This document shows positions 63,329 through 64,000 of a stretch of DNA of 64,000 nt, piece by piece. The position numbers and the translations under genes are program-made. Source of the stretch: Burkholderiales bacterium. GTDB lineage: Bacteria; Pseudomonadota; Gammaproteobacteria; Burkholderiales; Burkholderiaceae_E. The notes under the pieces are model-generated. The model did no database searches, was not told the DNA's origin, and saw nothing but the letters and a program-made list of their open reading frames with translations. Position 1 is the stretch's first letter. The number at the start of each line of letters is the position of its first letter. The DNA lies in contig JAPOKJ010000004.1 in NCBI GenBank assembly GCA_029977705.1, forward strand, positions 1 through 64,000. Direction: 5' to 3'.

Positions 63329-64000
63329 TCAGCGCGGCAGGCTGCCGACCTCTTTTTCCCAGCGCTCGATCAGGCGCTTGCGCTCGGCGCTGCGGCCGTA
63401 ACGCGCATAGTCGTAGGCGATGAAGCGGATGGTCTTGAAGTCTGGCACGCGCGGATCGACCTGGGCAGAACGGTTCGAGGGCAGCTGGAACTGGCGCGTC
63501 GCCGCAGCGATCTGTTGCGCAGGTGCGGTCAGCGCCCACTCGTAGAAGCGCTTGGCAGCCTCGGGGTTGCGCGCCCCCTTGATGATCGACATCGATCCGA
63601 TCTCGGCACCGGTGCCCTCGGCGGGGGTAATGGTGCGCACTGGAAAGCCCTGCATCGCCTCGCCCGGCCCGTCGTGCACGAAACTGATCGAGACGGCGGT
63701 TTCACCGCGCGCGACGTTCTTGATCGGCCCGGTGCCCGAGCGCGGGTATTGGCTGATGTTGGCATGCAAGGCCTTCATGTAGGCGAAGGCCTTGTCCTCA
63801 CCCATCAACTGGACGAGGGTCGCAATCATCGTGTAGGCGGTGCCGCTGGAGGCCGGGTTGGCCACCTGGATCTCCCCCTTGTACTGCGGCTTGAGCAGGT
63901 CGGCCCAGCTTTTCGGGACCTCGAGCTTCTTGCGGGCGATCAGCTCGGTGTTGTAGCCAAAGCCCAGCGGCCCGGAGTAGATGCCCACCGTCCTGTAGCC
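63329..64000 (-). CDS. Iron-type ABC substrate-binding protein (N-terminus cut by window edge)
   Basis: The C-terminal 223 residues of a periplasmic binding protein of the FbpA/putrescine-type fold (SBP_bac). Visible features are TVGIYSGPLGFGYNTELI, KSWADLLKPQYKGEIQVANPASSGTAYTMIATLVQLMG and a long C-terminal helix rich in Arg. The signal peptide and N-terminal lobe lie outside the window. It directly precedes the fused permease, so the operon order is binding protein, permease, ATPase, Cys-cluster protein. Confidence 0.88.
   Translation of the reverse strand, partial: GYRTVGIYSGPLGFGYNTELIARKKLEVPKSWADLLKPQYKGEIQVANPASSGTAYTMIATLVQLMGEDKAFAYMKALHANISQYPRSGTGPIKNVARGETAVSISFVHDGPGEAMQGFPVRTITPAEGTGAEIGSMSIIKGARNPEAAKRFYEWALTAPAQQIAAATRQFQLPSNRSAQVDPRVPDFKTIRFIAYDYARYGRSAERKRLIERWEKEVGSLPR

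Overview
This high-GC window carries about 60 closely packed genes, nearly all catabolic or transport genes. Several traits point to a betaproteobacterium of the order Burkholderiales, of the Alcaligenaceae or Comamonadaceae type. These are six solute receptors of the Bug (tripartite tricarboxylate) type, a complete aerobic benzoyl-CoA (box) core with its BoxR regulator, a Gram-negative trimeric porin, and many GTG starts and 4-bp stop/start overlaps. I see no rRNA, tRNA, CRISPR array, insertion sequence or integrase. No gene-free stretch exceeds 300 bases.

Region 1 (1-17.8 kb) is an aromatic-acid module. Benzoate-CoA ligase (bclA, plus strand) diverges from boxR, boxC, boxB, boxA and a DUF3237 gene. 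Four TGCA-N6-TGC-like palindromes lie in pairs in the bclA/boxR and boxR/boxC promoter regions and look like BoxR operators. Next comes a translationally coupled operon of an M20 amidohydrolase (hippurate hydrolase-like) and a two-subunit ring-hydroxylating dioxygenase without a reductase. An enoyl-CoA hydratase and a complete branched-chain-type ABC importer (livM, H, F, G and a binding protein) follow and may import the aromatic acid. Benzoyl-glycine or free benzoate could thus enter, be released, activated to benzoyl-CoA, epoxidised by BoxAB and ring-opened by BoxC. The boxD aldehyde dehydrogenase is not in this window.

Region 2 (17.9-36.6 kb) is mixed accessory metabolism. It holds two SDRs, Bug receptors, an N-formylglutamate amidohydrolase-like enzyme, a collapsed ABM-domain gene and a porin. 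It also holds two lipoprotein hydrolases, a Tat-exported nicotinamidase, a RIO kinase, a multicopper oxidase and an AraC regulator. It ends with a Bug/TauD/TauD operon, a quinone oxidoreductase and a DUF1254/DUF1214 protein.

Region 3 (36.6-43.4 kb) is a fatty-acid beta-oxidation operon: a TetR regulator with a recognisable promoter and operator, acyl-CoA dehydrogenase, a DUF2147 protein, the bifunctional FadN-type enzyme, and thiolase.

Region 4 (43.5-59.8 kb) is a catabolic island of unknown substrate. It holds Bug receptors (one internally deleted), enoyl-CoA hydratase, NDP-forming acyl-CoA synthetase, a carboxymuconolactone decarboxylase-like protein, an SDR and a LigI-like lactone hydrolase. 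It also holds a MaoC/HTD2-type hydratase, a fumarase-superfamily lyase, an HpaI-type aldolase, a TauD dioxygenase, two class II aldolases and a CitE-like lyase. The set suggests an uncharacterised route for a di- or tricarboxylate or lactone. This is the best candidate for a new pathway.

Region 5 (59.8-64 kb) is an iron-type ABC importer (ATPase, fused permease, and a binding protein cut by the window end), with a small cysteine-cluster protein coupled to the ATPase gene.
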